64,000 bases of DNA, from positions 39,106 to 103,105 of the forward strand of contig JAUSNO010000006.1 of the NCBI GenBank assembly GCA_030645915.1. The letters run 5' to 3'. This document shows, one piece after another, positions 45,576-55,112 of the stretch; the stretch's first letter is position 1; the number at the start of each line of letters is the position of its first letter. The DNA is from Undibacterium sp. (lineage in GTDB: Bacteria > Pseudomonadota > Gammaproteobacteria > Burkholderiales > Burkholderiaceae_D). The position numbers and the translations under genes are program-made. The notes under the pieces were generated by a model, which had not been told where the DNA came from, did not search any database, and saw only the letters and a list, made by a program, of their open reading frames with translations.

Positions 45576-46007
45576 ATGTCAATGTCAATGGGCAATGATA
45601 GTGATGAAGACGAAATCAATAGCACCATCAATACCACCCCACTGGTGGACATTATGTTGGTGTTGTTGATTATTTTCCTCGTTACCTCACCTGTAGTCTT
45701 AAACTCAGTCAAAGTAAAGCTTCCCGCAGAAACCAATGTGGTCTATGTTACTAAGCCAGATAACATTACACTTACCATCAATAAAGATGGTGATATGTAC
45801 TGGAATGGTGGGAGAAAAGCATTGAATGGTACGGACGAACTGTTTGAGAAAATGAAGGCAGTAGCAGTGCTGTTGCCGCAACCCGAAGTACATATTCGTG
45901 GCGATCAAAATACGCGTTATGAATTTGTTGGTAAGACTATTCTCACAGTGCAACGTGCTGGGATAGCCAAGGTCGGTTTCGTTATTGAACCACCACCAAA
46001 AAACTAA
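45576..46007 (+). CDS. exbD: biopolymer transport protein ExbD (first)
   Basis: The 143-residue protein has a short cytoplasmic N-terminus, one membrane helix with the protonatable D25 (TTPLVDIMLVLLIIFLVTS) and a periplasmic domain. It assembles inside the ExbB pentamer. It is the first of two consecutive exbD genes, 12 bp apart. Confidence 0.93.
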   Translation: MSMSMGNDSDEDEINSTINTTPLVDIMLVLLIIFLVTSPVVLNSVKVKLPAETNVVYVTKPDNITLTINKDGDMYWNGGRKALNGTDELFEKMKAVAVLLPQPEVHIRGDQNTRYEFVGKTILTVQRAGIAKVGFVIEPPPKN

Positions 46008-46019
46008 AAAGGAAAACAC

Positions 46020-46448
46020 ATGAGCATGGCACCTAGCTCAAGTAGTTCGGCTGAATCCGAACCGATGATGGAATTGAATATGACGCCGTTGATCGACGTT
46101 ATGTTGGTGTTGATCATTATGTTGATTACAACACTTCCCGTTCAAAATCATTCAATCAATTTGAACATGCCAACTAACTCTGCGGCTCCAAAGACAGAAG
46201 AGCCTGTTGTGAAGACGATTGATGTTGACTTTGATGGCACTATCTCATGGAATGGTGAAGTGGTAACGTTGCCTGGTTTGGAAGTGAAATTGACTGAGGT
46301 TGCAGCTACCCCGAATCAACCTGAAGTACATTTGCGTCCAAACAAGCTTGTTGCATACAAATCTGTTGCTGCAGTGATGGCATCCGCTCAACGCCTGGGC
46401 GTGACCAAGATTGGTATGGTTGGAAATGAGCAGTTCTTGAGTCAATAG
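46020..46448 (+). CDS. exbD: biopolymer transport protein ExbD (second)
   Basis: The 142-residue paralogue has D26 in MTPLIDVMLVLIIMLITT and a diverged periplasmic domain. ExbD dimerises within ExbB, so two different copies may form a heterodimer, as in several Xanthomonas/Burkholderiales tonB-exbB-exbD-exbD clusters. It ends the operon just before a strong terminator. Confidence 0.93.
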   Translation: MSMAPSSSSSAESEPMMELNMTPLIDVMLVLIIMLITTLPVQNHSINLNMPTNSAAPKTEEPVVKTIDVDFDGTISWNGEVVTLPGLEVKLTEVAATPNQPEVHLRPNKLVAYKSVAAVMASAQRLGVTKIGMVGNEQFLSQ

Positions 46449-46487
46449 TATTTAACAGATTCAATTTCTAACTCTAGAGTATTATTA

Positions 46488-46515
46488 AAAACGGCAGGGT
46501 TATCCCTGCCGTTTT
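46488..46515 (+). terminator. rho-independent terminator after exbD
   Basis: A perfect 12-bp stem AAAACGGCAGGG/CCCTGCCGTTTT with loop TTAT ends the tonB-exbB-exbD-exbD operon. Confidence 0.92.
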
Positions 46516-46605
46516 CATATATGTAGATCTATCGCGGATATAATGTTTACGATAGTTTATTTAGTATATTAAGTTTATAAAATTTATTGATTGAGAGATC
46601 AAAAT

Positions 46606-47856
46606 ATGAGAACACTTCGCTTGTCACGCCTTGCTGTGCTTATTGCAGCTATCGGTTTTGCTGCTGCACCAGAATTGTTGAATGTTGCAGCAAATACTGC
46701 GTATGCGCAGGAATCTATGCGTCCAGAAATCGGGAAAATTCTTCAGGCTGCTGGTGATTTGTATAAGGCGAGAAAATATAAAGATGCGCTTGCCAAATTG
46801 CACGAAACTAACAACGTAAGCGGTAAAACACTCAATGAAAATTTCACTATTGAGCGCATGCGTTTATCCATTGCCTCAGCTGCAGGCGATAATGAAGCAG
46901 TTATTCGTTCTGCTGAATCCGTGATTGCTGCAAACAAACTTGCCGGAAAAGATCAGTTGCAACTGATTCAGGTTTTGGCAAATGCTTATTACAAAGCGGG
47001 CAATTATGCAAAGGCCTCACAGGCTTACGGTCGATATTTTTCAGAAGGTGGAACGGACTCATCTCTTAGACCTTATATGATTCATGCCATGTCCCAGGGC
47101 GGTGACAGTGCACGTGCGATGAAGGAAGTAAAAGCCGATTTGGCAGCGGATGAAAAAGCAGGGCGTACACCTAGTCTTGCCAATCTTGAGTTTTACGCCA
47201 ATGCTGCGCTTAAACAGAATGACAAGGCCGGTTATGCTAGTGCCCTTGAAAAGATGGTTGCTTTTCACGGTAAAAAAGAATACTGGGTCAATCTTTTAAA
47301 TAGCGTTGAGAGAAAACCGGGCTTTTCTCAGCGATTGTCATTGGACTTGTTTCGTTTGAAAATGTTTGTTGGGCAAATTACTAAGACAAATGATTTTATG
47401 GAGATGTCTCAATTGTCATTGCAGGATGGTTTTCCTGCGGAGGCAATCAAGATCATAGACCAGGGTTTTAAATCAGGAGCCTTAGGTACTGGTAGTGAAA
47501 CCGCACGTCATAATCGTTTGCGTGATCTTGCTAATAAAACATTGAGTGAAAACGCTAAGGCACAAGCTGCCAATGAAGCTGAAGCCAATAAGAGTAAGGA
47601 TGGCACCGGGTTGGTTAATATCGGCTATGCCTACGTTACGATGGGCCAGTTTGATAAAGGTATTGCCATGATGGAACAAGGCATTAGCAAAGATAATATC
47701 AAGTATGAAGACGATGCAAAATTGCATCTTGGAATGGCTTATTTACAGGCGGGTAAAAAAGTAAATGCAGTTAAATTGTTGAAGTCAATTCAGAGTAAAG
47801 ATGCGACAGCGGATTTAGCTCGTTACTGGCTTATCATTGCAAACCAGTCTAAGTGA
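46606..47856 (+). CDS. secreted tetratricopeptide-repeat protein
   Basis: The 416-residue protein has a signal peptide ending near AYA-QES and TPR-like helical repeats (GDLYKARKYKDALAKL, LANAYYKAGNYAKASQAYGRYF, GYAYVTMGQFDKGIAMMEQGIS, LHLGMAYLQAGKKVNAVKLL). Its position behind the TonB system suggests a periplasmic scaffold linked to outer-membrane transport, but that is context only. It is separated from exbD by a terminator, so it has its own promoter. The ATG at 46606 has GAGAG upstream. Confidence 0.82.
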   Translation: MRTLRLSRLAVLIAAIGFAAAPELLNVAANTAYAQESMRPEIGKILQAAGDLYKARKYKDALAKLHETNNVSGKTLNENFTIERMRLSIASAAGDNEAVIRSAESVIAANKLAGKDQLQLIQVLANAYYKAGNYAKASQAYGRYFSEGGTDSSLRPYMIHAMSQGGDSARAMKEVKADLAADEKAGRTPSLANLEFYANAALKQNDKAGYASALEKMVAFHGKKEYWVNLLNSVERKPGFSQRLSLDLFRLKMFVGQITKTNDFMEMSQLSLQDGFPAEAIKIIDQGFKSGALGTGSETARHNRLRDLANKTLSENAKAQAANEAEANKSKDGTGLVNIGYAYVTMGQFDKGIAMMEQGISKDNIKYEDDAKLHLGMAYLQAGKKVNAVKLLKSIQSKDATADLARYWLIIANQSK

Positions 47857-47898
47857 TAAAACCAATAATCTCTATCTGAAATAGATTGAGCGGTATTT

Positions 47899-47932
47899 AA
47901 AAAAGGCGAGGATTAATATCCTCGCCTTTTTT
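47899..47932. terminator. bidirectional rho-independent terminator
   Basis: A perfect 15-bp stem AAAAAAGGCGAGGAT/ATCCTCGCCTTTTTT with a TAAT loop lies between the convergent TPR gene and the lytic transglycosylase gene. Confidence 0.93.
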
Positions 47933-47979
47933 CTTTGATCACTTATGCTCGACAATTAAAATCTTGAAGCAGTGATAAC

Positions 47980-49515
47980 TTAGCCTTGGCGTCTTTTGTT
48001 TGTTTTGGCGTTTGCTATAAGGGGTTTATTTACCTGGGCTCTCGTGCGACTCGCAATTTTAGAGGTGTTTGCTATTTTTTTGACCATGATTTTATGCGAT
48101 TTATTTCGAGCATGAATGATAGGTATTTGCAATTGTACTGTTTGGCCAATATTCAATGTGTCGCGCTTTAGATTATTCCAATTTTTTAACTGTGCGACAG
48201 ATACTTTATAACGCTTTGCTAGCGAATTCAGATTTTCATTTTTCCCAACCTTAATATTGATTTGTCGGGTATTGGATAATCCTTTCTCGATCATCAATTG
48301 CCCTTCTTCTGCAATATTGACCGGGATATCTCGATCAGGGGACTTTGAGGTTTTTGGAACAAGTAATGTTGATCCAGATTTGACCAGCATTTTTGCAGGA
48401 ATCAAGTTTGCTTCACGAACAAATTCGGCTTTAAAACCAAGTCTATTTGCCAGCGACTCAATTCGCTCGGTCTTACTGACCAAGTGTATAGACCAAGAAG
48501 AGAGCGGACCCTGCCATTTGCTTAAATTTTCTTTAAACAAAATGGCATTGTCAGTTGGTAACAATATCTTTGTATTGTTACTGCCAGTGATGACAGGGCG
48601 ATTGAATTGTGGGTTGAGCGCTGTAAATTCGCCCAAGGAGAGTTCTGCAAGCTGTGCGGCAACTCTTACGTCAATATCTCTGGTTTTTTCGATACTAACA
48701 AAATAGGGTAAATTATCTAATTTGGGTAGAGCAATATTGAATTGTTCCGGATGCCCGATGATATTTTTAACCGCTTGCAATTTTGGTAAATAATTTTTTG
48801 TTTCGTTGGGCATTAATGCTGACAGACTGTTAAAGTCGATTGGTAGTCCGAGAGCCTGTTGTTTCTTTATCGCGCGTTGTACGGAACCTTCGCCCCAATT
48901 GTATGCTGCTAGCGCCAGTTGCCAATCACCAAAAATTCCGTACAACCTTTCAAGGTAATTTAATGCTGCATCGGTTGAGTCCAAAACCCCGCGTCGGTCA
49001 TCTTTGAATACATTTTGCTTGAGATTGAAGTCACGACCAGTTGCAACCATAAATTGCCACATTCCTGAAGCTTTAGCGGTCGACATAGCCTGTGGGTTGA
49101 AGGCGGATTCAATAAACGGGAGTAACGCTAGTTCAGTCGGCATACCGCGTTTTTCCAGTTCCTCGACGACATGAAACAGATAAAGTGAGCCGCGTTGTAC
49201 GGTTCTTTGTATGTAGTCGATTCGAGTGCTATACCAGGTAATCTGCTGAGTCACCAAATGATTGTCGAGGTCGGGAATAGCATATCCATTGCGAATTCTG
49301 CTCCACAAGTCTGTTTCTTGAATTAAAAGTTCAACTGGCGGCAACTCATTAATGTCTTCAAGCACAGAAACAACTGGTGCGTCGTTCGTTACTGCGTTTG
49401 GTGGGGTAGCAGTAATTGATAAAAGTGCCTCCTCTGCCATGGCTATTTGAGGCGTCAGCCAGCACAGGAGGGTGCATGCGAATAGAGGAAAAATGCTATG
49501 TCGAAATCGGTTCAT
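47980..49515 (-). CDS. mltD: MltD-like lytic murein transglycosylase with LysM domains
   Basis: The 511-residue protein has a signal peptide (cleavage near AMA-EE), a goose-lysozyme-type SLT domain with the catalytic Glu in LLPFIESAFNPQAMSTAKASGMWQFM and LAAYNWGEGSVQRAI, then two LysM-like repeats (about 335-385 and 420-465; INIKVGKNENLNSLAKRYKVSVAQLKNWN). It cleaves peptidoglycan glycan strands to 1,6-anhydro ends in the periplasm. The C-terminal tail is very basic. No lipobox is obvious, unlike E. coli MltD. Confidence 0.92.
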   Translation of the reverse strand: MNRFRHSIFPLFACTLLCWLTPQIAMAEEALLSITATPPNAVTNDAPVVSVLEDINELPPVELLIQETDLWSRIRNGYAIPDLDNHLVTQQITWYSTRIDYIQRTVQRGSLYLFHVVEELEKRGMPTELALLPFIESAFNPQAMSTAKASGMWQFMVATGRDFNLKQNVFKDDRRGVLDSTDAALNYLERLYGIFGDWQLALAAYNWGEGSVQRAIKKQQALGLPIDFNSLSALMPNETKNYLPKLQAVKNIIGHPEQFNIALPKLDNLPYFVSIEKTRDIDVRVAAQLAELSLGEFTALNPQFNRPVITGSNNTKILLPTDNAILFKENLSKWQGPLSSWSIHLVSKTERIESLANRLGFKAEFVREANLIPAKMLVKSGSTLLVPKTSKSPDRDIPVNIAEEGQLMIEKGLSNTRQINIKVGKNENLNSLAKRYKVSVAQLKNWNNLKRDTLNIGQTVQLQIPIIHARNKSHKIMVKKIANTSKIASRTRAQVNKPLIANAKTNKRRQG

Positions 49516-49797
49516 AAGCGAAAAAGTGTAATCGATATGATCGACTAAAAAATGGAATTTTGAGAGTGTACGCAGGTGCTATTTCAAGCGTCAAGGTAAA
49601 TGTCTGCTTGGTAACAAGAGATCGCAGCAGTATGGCATTGGAAATCAATAAAAATACTCCTAATTAATGCGTCAACTACTGACTAGTATTGAATATCGCT
49701 TAATTTGTCAATTCACTCTTCTGATTAGTTGACTTTACTTGGCAGATCACTAATGTGAATTAGAGCGATTTTGTGCCATGACTATGTGGCTCTTTAA

Positions 49798-51579
49798 TTA
49801 TGATTCGGAAGTGTTGAATTGTAGCGAGGCTAGGTTTGCGTAAACTCCTCCTTGTGACACCAAGGAGGTATGTGTACCAACTTCCACAATATGGCCATGC
49901 TCCATCACAATAATTCGATCTGCTCGCTTAACCGTGGCAAGGCGGTGCGCGATAATAAGTGTAGTGCGCCCTTGCATGGCAGCCTCTAGTGCAATCTGTA
50001 CCAGTCGTTCAGACTCAGCATCAAGGGCGCTGGTGGCCTCGTCCAATAGCAGTAAAGGAGGATTTTTCAATAAGGCGCGGGCAATCGCAATACGCTGACG
50101 TTGTCCTCCAGATAAACGTACGCCGCGCTCACCGAGAAATGAATGATATCCCTCCGGCAATCGTTCGATGAATTCATGGGCTGCTGCCATCTTTGCGGCT
50201 GCAATGACTTCTGAGTCAGAGGCATCAGCTTTGCCATAGCGAATATTCTCCATTGCATTGGCGGAAAAAATGATTGTTTCCTGCGGTACGATACCTATGT
50301 TACTACGTAATACGTGCAAATCAAGCGCACGAATATTCACCCCGTCAAGAGTGATCGTGCCTTGTTGAGGGTCATAAAATCGCAACAGCAATTGAAATAA
50401 TGTAGTTTTTCCAGCACCGGAAGAACCAACTAACGCAACGGTTTCACCAGATGTTATTTCAAGTGAAAAATGTCCAAGGGCGACTGTCTCTGGTCGGGAG
50501 GGGTAATGGAATCCAATATTCGACAGTTTTAGGCTAGCGCCACCAGTAGTCCTTGCGGGTAATACTAATGGCTCTGCAGGAGATAGTATTGATGATGGCA
50601 CTGACATTAGCTCAAGCAGTCTTTCCGTGGCGCCAGCTGCACGTTGAGCTTCTCCCATTACTTCCGATAGCGCTCCAATTGCACCAGCGACGATGGAAGC
50701 ATAAAGTATAAATTGACCCAGCTCACCGCCACTCATTTTATTTTGCATTACTTCGTGCGCGCCTAACCACAAAACGAAAACAATCGCGCCGAACACCAGC
50801 AAGATTACCAGCACGGTTAATAATGAACGTGCCTTAATGCGGTGCATCGCAGTTTTAAAAGCATTTTCAACTGAAGTCGAAAATCGTTTTGCTTCGATAG
50901 ACTCATGAGTAAATGCTTGGACTGTGGGCATCGCATTAAGAATTTCGCCGGCTATGGCAGAAGCATCAGCGATTCTATCCTGCGAATCACGAGATAACTT
51001 GCGAACGCGTCTGCCAAAAAAAACAATTGGTAACACTACCGCGGTTAACATTACGATAATGATGGATGATAGTTTGGGGCTGGTGATAAATAACATGATC
51101 AAACCGCCGATAAACAAGAGCATGTTGCGTAGAGCCATGGAGATGCTTGTGCCGACAACTGCCTGAATCAGTGTTGTGTCTGTAGTCAAGCGTGATAACA
51201 CTTCACCTGTTTGTGTTGTTTCAAAAAATTCCGGGCTTTGAGTGACCACATGTGAATACACTGCATTTCGGATATCTGCTGTCACGCGCTCGCCAAGCCA
51301 GGACACCATGTAAAAGCGTGCAGCTGTTGCAACACCTAAAATGACAGCAACGCCAAAAAGAGCCAAAAAGGTTAGGTCTACATGCTGAATGTTGCGTTCG
51401 CTTCCACCAAAGCCAAGATCGATCATTTGCCGAAAAGCATAAGGAATCGTCAACGTTGCGCAAGCAGCAATAATGAGCGCGATACCGGCCAGGAAAAATT
51501 GACGTTTGTACGGTAGTAAGAAAGGAATTAATTCTTTTAGGGTAGAGATGCTGCTTTTTGCTGTACTGGATGTAGTCAT
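49798..51579 (-). CDS. MsbA-like ABC exporter (fused permease-ATPase)
   Basis: The 593-residue half-transporter has six membrane helices (about 20-310) and a C-terminal ATPase with [37 protein letters not shown] and IIAHRLATV. It belongs to the subfamily B exporters related to MsbA, probably the MsbA-related group that is distinct from true lipid A flippase. The substrate cannot be read from sequence. It is monocistronic, with 282 bp of AT-rich space downstream holding nothing recognisable. Confidence 0.9.
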   Translation of the reverse strand: MTTSSTAKSSISTLKELIPFLLPYKRQFFLAGIALIIAACATLTIPYAFRQMIDLGFGGSERNIQHVDLTFLALFGVAVILGVATAARFYMVSWLGERVTADIRNAVYSHVVTQSPEFFETTQTGEVLSRLTTDTTLIQAVVGTSISMALRNMLLFIGGLIMLFITSPKLSSIIIVMLTAVVLPIVFFGRRVRKLSRDSQDRIADASAIAGEILNAMPTVQAFTHESIEAKRFSTSVENAFKTAMHRIKARSLLTVLVILLVFGAIVFVLWLGAHEVMQNKMSGGELGQFILYASIVAGAIGALSEVMGEAQRAAGATERLLELMSVPSSILSPAEPLVLPARTTGGASLKLSNIGFHYPSRPETVALGHFSLEITSGETVALVGSSGAGKTTLFQLLLRFYDPQQGTITLDGVNIRALDLHVLRSNIGIVPQETIIFSANAMENIRYGKADASDSEVIAAAKMAAAHEFIERLPEGYHSFLGERGVRLSGGQRQRIAIARALLKNPPLLLLDEATSALDAESERLVQIALEAAMQGRTTLIIAHRLATVKRADRIIVMEHGHIVEVGTHTSLVSQGGVYANLASLQFNTSES

Positions 51580-51763
51580 GAATAGGGTTGGGTGAGTGCT
51601 AAAAATTGATTCTGAGTTGCAATCTGCAGTATTGTGTCAGGTTTTGATTGATATTGGGTTGAGCGTTCAATTTGCTATAGCGACAAGCTGAATTAATGGA
51701 TGTTTCGTCAACTATATTCATGGCTAATACGTTAAATCACCCTTATCTTTGCAAAGGTAACTT

Positions 51764-53170
51764 ATGTCAACGTTTTCTCGTTTGAAATCAGGCACGCGAA
51801 TAACCATACTTGTTGCGATGATGTTCACATTCCTTGGCGGATGTCAGAGCACTAGGGTACGTATCAATGACTGCAAGGCTGGCGACTGGGGAGTCATCGG
51901 AAATAAGGATGGAGATCAAGGCTTCGATCCTCGTTACGAAGAACGACGAAAGTTCTGCGCCGACATCGATGAGGGGAAAATTAGTGCCGAGTCAATCAAT
52001 AGCTATCAGGCTGGTTGGGAGCGGGGTAATTTTCAATATTGGCAACGTTTAGGCGCTCAGGACGGTGCTGCCACGAAACCCGTTTCTTACTTTGTCAATC
52101 AGACAGCGTCTGAAACAATTAGAAAAAATAATACGCCATTAAATCAACTTGCCTACAAACAAGGCTGGGCCGTCGGGAATGCGGATTATTGGCGCAAGCT
52201 AGGTGATCAGGATGGTGTCGCAGGGCGTCCGGCAAGCTTGGAGAATACACGAGCAAGCGAAGGGCAGCAGATAGGATTTAATCGTCTGAGCTACTTGGAG
52301 GGCTGGCACATTGGGAATCAGGCCTATTGGACGCATCTGGGTTATCTTGATGCGCATGAGGGGCGGTCAGATACCGAGTTTAAACAGCATGTATTCGTCG
52401 CCCAACGTGAGGGCGTGCAGCTGCGTGAAGACGCTTATCGCGCAGCATGGAATTCAGAGATTGTCGAATACTGGAAGAAGCTCGCTTGGGAGGATGCTAC
52501 CCAAGGTCGGGATGTCAACACTCGACGCGCAGACGCTAAAACCAGAGGGTTGAAATTCTCCGAGGTGGAATATAAGAAAATGTGGGAACAACGCTTAGTC
52601 AAGTATTGGCAGGATGCAGGCAAAGAAGATGGTTTTGGCAAACCAAATCAGTTCGAGCAGAGAATACTGAACGTGAGAAGAGATAATGTTTTCGTTATTT
52701 CCCAGTCTCGTGATTTGTATCAGCAAGCCTGGATGGAACAAAATAGTCGTTACTGCAGTGTCGACAATGCTTTTATTTATGGGCGAAGCAATCAGAGGAT
52801 GGAAATAGAGCTATGTGCTCCCGTCCAGAAAAATAAAGTACGTTATGCGTGGGAAAGCGGCCAGCAGTACGAGGTCGTACTTCAAAAACAAAGGTTTCAT
52901 CATGATGAAATGTTGCGTTTGGCCGGTCGTCGCAATGAGGCTGAGTATCGATTAAGCAAGATCGAGCGCGACATCAAGCACGATCAAGACAATAAGAGTC
53001 GCACAATGAATACTGATACCGCTACAAACGATAGCAAACGTGACAGGGAAAAACATGATCTGCGGGAATTTCTCCGCCGGACACAAAGAGAATTTGAAGA
53101 TTTGCGCCAGTGGGATTATAGATACGATCAGCAACTTCAACAAATTAAGCGTGATATCTATTTACATTGA
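51764..53170 (+). CDS. lipoprotein with tandem DUF2799-like repeats
   Basis: The 468-residue protein has a lipobox FLGGC (lipidated Cys27). It then shows five to six repeats of about 45-50 residues with the core Y-x2-GW-x2-GN-x2-YW-x2-LG-x2-DG (for example YKQGWAVGNADYWRKLGDQDG and YLEGWHIGNQAYWTHLGYLD), as in DUF2799, which normally occurs as a short single-domain lipoprotein. The last repeat is degenerate with CSVDNAFIYG. The C-terminal ~90 residues form a charged coiled coil. It is convergent with the diguanylate cyclase. Function unknown; a scaffold or binding role at the outer membrane is likely. Confidence 0.8.
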   Translation: MSTFSRLKSGTRITILVAMMFTFLGGCQSTRVRINDCKAGDWGVIGNKDGDQGFDPRYEERRKFCADIDEGKISAESINSYQAGWERGNFQYWQRLGAQDGAATKPVSYFVNQTASETIRKNNTPLNQLAYKQGWAVGNADYWRKLGDQDGVAGRPASLENTRASEGQQIGFNRLSYLEGWHIGNQAYWTHLGYLDAHEGRSDTEFKQHVFVAQREGVQLREDAYRAAWNSEIVEYWKKLAWEDATQGRDVNTRRADAKTRGLKFSEVEYKKMWEQRLVKYWQDAGKEDGFGKPNQFEQRILNVRRDNVFVISQSRDLYQQAWMEQNSRYCSVDNAFIYGRSNQRMEIELCAPVQKNKVRYAWESGQQYEVVLQKQRFHHDEMLRLAGRRNEAEYRLSKIERDIKHDQDNKSRTMNTDTATNDSKRDREKHDLREFLRRTQREFEDLRQWDYRYDQQLQQIKRDIYLH

Positions 53171-53175
53171 ATTTT

Positions 53176-54516
53176 TTATACGCGGTTCATTCCAAATCGC
53201 ATATCTTTTTCGGTCGTCATTGCTTCGCTTATTTCGGACCGTGGTTCAGCGTTATTTTTTTCCAGGACCGGCTCCTCAACAACGACTTGATTGCGACCGC
53301 CTTGTTTTGCAAGATACATTGCCGTATCCGCGCGAGAAAATAACTCCAGAACTGATTCACCAGGAATGTATTGGGTGACGCCGATTGAGACAGAAACACC
53401 ATGTTGTAATGCGTCATCCCATGGGAAATGCTCGACCTGACTGCGAATTCTTTCAGATGTGTTTAGCGCTGGAAGTAAGGACGTTGTGGGGAAAATGAGC
53501 AAAAATTCTTCGCCGCCGTAACGTCCAAAAATATCCTCTGAACGAACGTTTTCTTGTGCGATGCGTGAAAAAATTCGCAAGACCTCATCTCCGCCAAGAT
53601 GCCCAAGTTCATCATTAATTTTTTTAAAGTGGTCGAGATCAATTACCGCTAGACATAAGGAGGTACCGTCTTTATCTGCGCTTTGCTTTTGCTCTTCGAG
53701 TGCGGCGACCATATAACGTCTGTTGAAGCAATCAATCAGCACATCTCTTTTTGCATCTTCCTGAATGTATTTGATTTTACGACTAGCTCTGTGCAATATT
53801 CGATTGAGAAATTGCACTTTACCAATTTGGAAAACAAATGCAGGCAAGGAAAGTAATAATACTAAAAAATGAATTACTTCTAACTTTAATAATGCGAGGT
53901 TATGCCATTGTCGGTAATGAAGAGCAATGACAAGCCCAAATCCCATTAACGCGCATCCAACAAGAATATAAATCGTATTGGTTCGAATGCGATACATACC
54001 GTAGGCAATCGAAATAAAAGCGAAAGGAGTGAAAATGATCTGCGTTGCCGGTTCAAGATAAAAAATAAAAAGCATGTAGCTGAAGGCCACGATAACGATA
54101 GGTAGTTTTAATCGTTTTTCGGGTAACTGAACGTTGAGTTTCGTTTTGAAAATAACAAAAAAAGCGAGTATGCCAAATGCGATTAAGCCAACAAGGGTAA
54201 GAATGGTTGATTTTCTGGTTAATCCCATTTCATAAAGTAGAAAATTGGCGAGGAAATACAAACCGATAAGAACACTCGCAATCAACCACTTTTCAGAAAC
54301 AGTTTTTTTACCTGATTTTGCAGAGTATTCAGATTGGCGACGCGGTTTTGATTCACCTGATGCTGCTCGTGTAGGCACAGTTTCGTCAAAATCCATTAAC
54401 GTGTCTGTCAATGGAAAGAAGTCTGAATTAGAACTTGCTTGCTTGTTGCGTCTGAAGAACATCGTGTTAAATAATTGAGCACTTAAAAAAATTTGTGAAA
54501 TGGTAACACGGAGCAT
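53176..54516 (-). CDS. membrane diguanylate cyclase (GGDEF)
   Basis: The 446-residue protein has about six membrane helices (residues 80-240) and a C-terminal GGDEF domain with the active-site GRYGGEEFLLIFP and LAVIDLDHFKKINDELGHLGGDEVL. RSED five residues before GGEEF is a canonical RxxD product-inhibition site. It makes c-di-GMP in response to an unknown membrane-linked signal. A start at 54462 (MFFRRNKQASS) is an alternative, since residues 1-18 are hydrophobic but unusual. The preceding 54517-54797 is AT-rich without a gene. Confidence 0.92.
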   Translation of the reverse strand: MLRVTISQIFLSAQLFNTMFFRRNKQASSNSDFFPLTDTLMDFDETVPTRAASGESKPRRQSEYSAKSGKKTVSEKWLIASVLIGLYFLANFLLYEMGLTRKSTILTLVGLIAFGILAFFVIFKTKLNVQLPEKRLKLPIVIVAFSYMLFIFYLEPATQIIFTPFAFISIAYGMYRIRTNTIYILVGCALMGFGLVIALHYRQWHNLALLKLEVIHFLVLLLSLPAFVFQIGKVQFLNRILHRASRKIKYIQEDAKRDVLIDCFNRRYMVAALEEQKQSADKDGTSLCLAVIDLDHFKKINDELGHLGGDEVLRIFSRIAQENVRSEDIFGRYGGEEFLLIFPTTSLLPALNTSERIRSQVEHFPWDDALQHGVSVSIGVTQYIPGESVLELFSRADTAMYLAKQGGRNQVVVEEPVLEKNNAEPRSEISEAMTTEKDMRFGMNRV

Positions 54517-54797
54517 TCTTCGATTTTGAAACTTGTTGCTGAGATTTATTGATATATTTGATCTGCTTCAGGAATTGTCAAATAAAGAATAATTTAGTTG
54601 ACTTATTAAAAACATTTTTTGTGTTCGCATGCATTTTCTGATGGCGATTAATTTTTAGAAAATGTCACAATAAAACCAATATGGTCAACCTTCTCCGTAA
54701 TAATTTAATGCAAGATCATGTTGCGATGTTGTTCCAAAAGTATGAATTTTAAGCCGATGAATTAATCAAATTAAATCGTCAATCTTTGACGGCAAAG

Positions 54798-54826
54798 TTC
54801 ACAATTGTAGCCATCCCCTATATAAT
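54798..54826 (+). promoter_or_regulatory. promoter of the glycine cleavage operon
   Basis: TTCACA (54798-54803) and a perfect TATAAT (54821-54826) are 17 bp apart. The predicted start of transcription, near 54833, falls just before the first riboswitch helix at 54835. Confidence 0.75.
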
Positions 54827-54834
54827 CGCGCTAC

Positions 54835-55031
54835 TTGATCGGGAGAGCGCAGCTTCCCATACTGCCGCCGAAGGGGCTAATACCCAAAAACTCTCAGGCA
54901 AAAGGACCGATCAACGGGGCAGTTTAATGCTCCTTACTCTGGAGAGCGGTAGCGGCGCAAGATGCCGAACTACCCACCGAAGGTGCGGCGGATATAGCTT
55001 TTCCGTAATCTCTCAGGTACCAGGACAGAGG
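54835..55031 (+). ncRNA. tandem glycine riboswitch upstream of gcvT
   Basis: Two consecutive aptamers fit the glycine riboswitch. The first is closed by TTGATCGG/CCGATCAA (54835-54842 with 54907-54914) and contains GGGAGAG, GCCGCCGAAGGGGC and ACTCTCAGGCAAAAGGACC. The second (54936-55031) is closed by CTCTG/CAGAG and contains GGAGAGCGG, ACCGAAGGTGC and ATCTCTCAGGTACCAGGACA. Tandem aptamers directly before gcvTHP normally switch the operon on when glycine is abundant. A small GCGAT/ATCGC hairpin near 55037-55049 may belong to the expression platform. Confidence 0.96.
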
Positions 55032-55112
55032 GGTCTGCGATTTCATCGCGGGTGGCGACTATGCGCGCTGCTTGTGTTGGGTCGTCCCTTTTATTCTGGT
55101 AATGAGGCTCTC

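Noticed and set aside
54786..55112. N-terminal extension of gcvT to 54786
   Set aside because: The extension reads through the promoter and tandem glycine riboswitch; homology begins at 55113.
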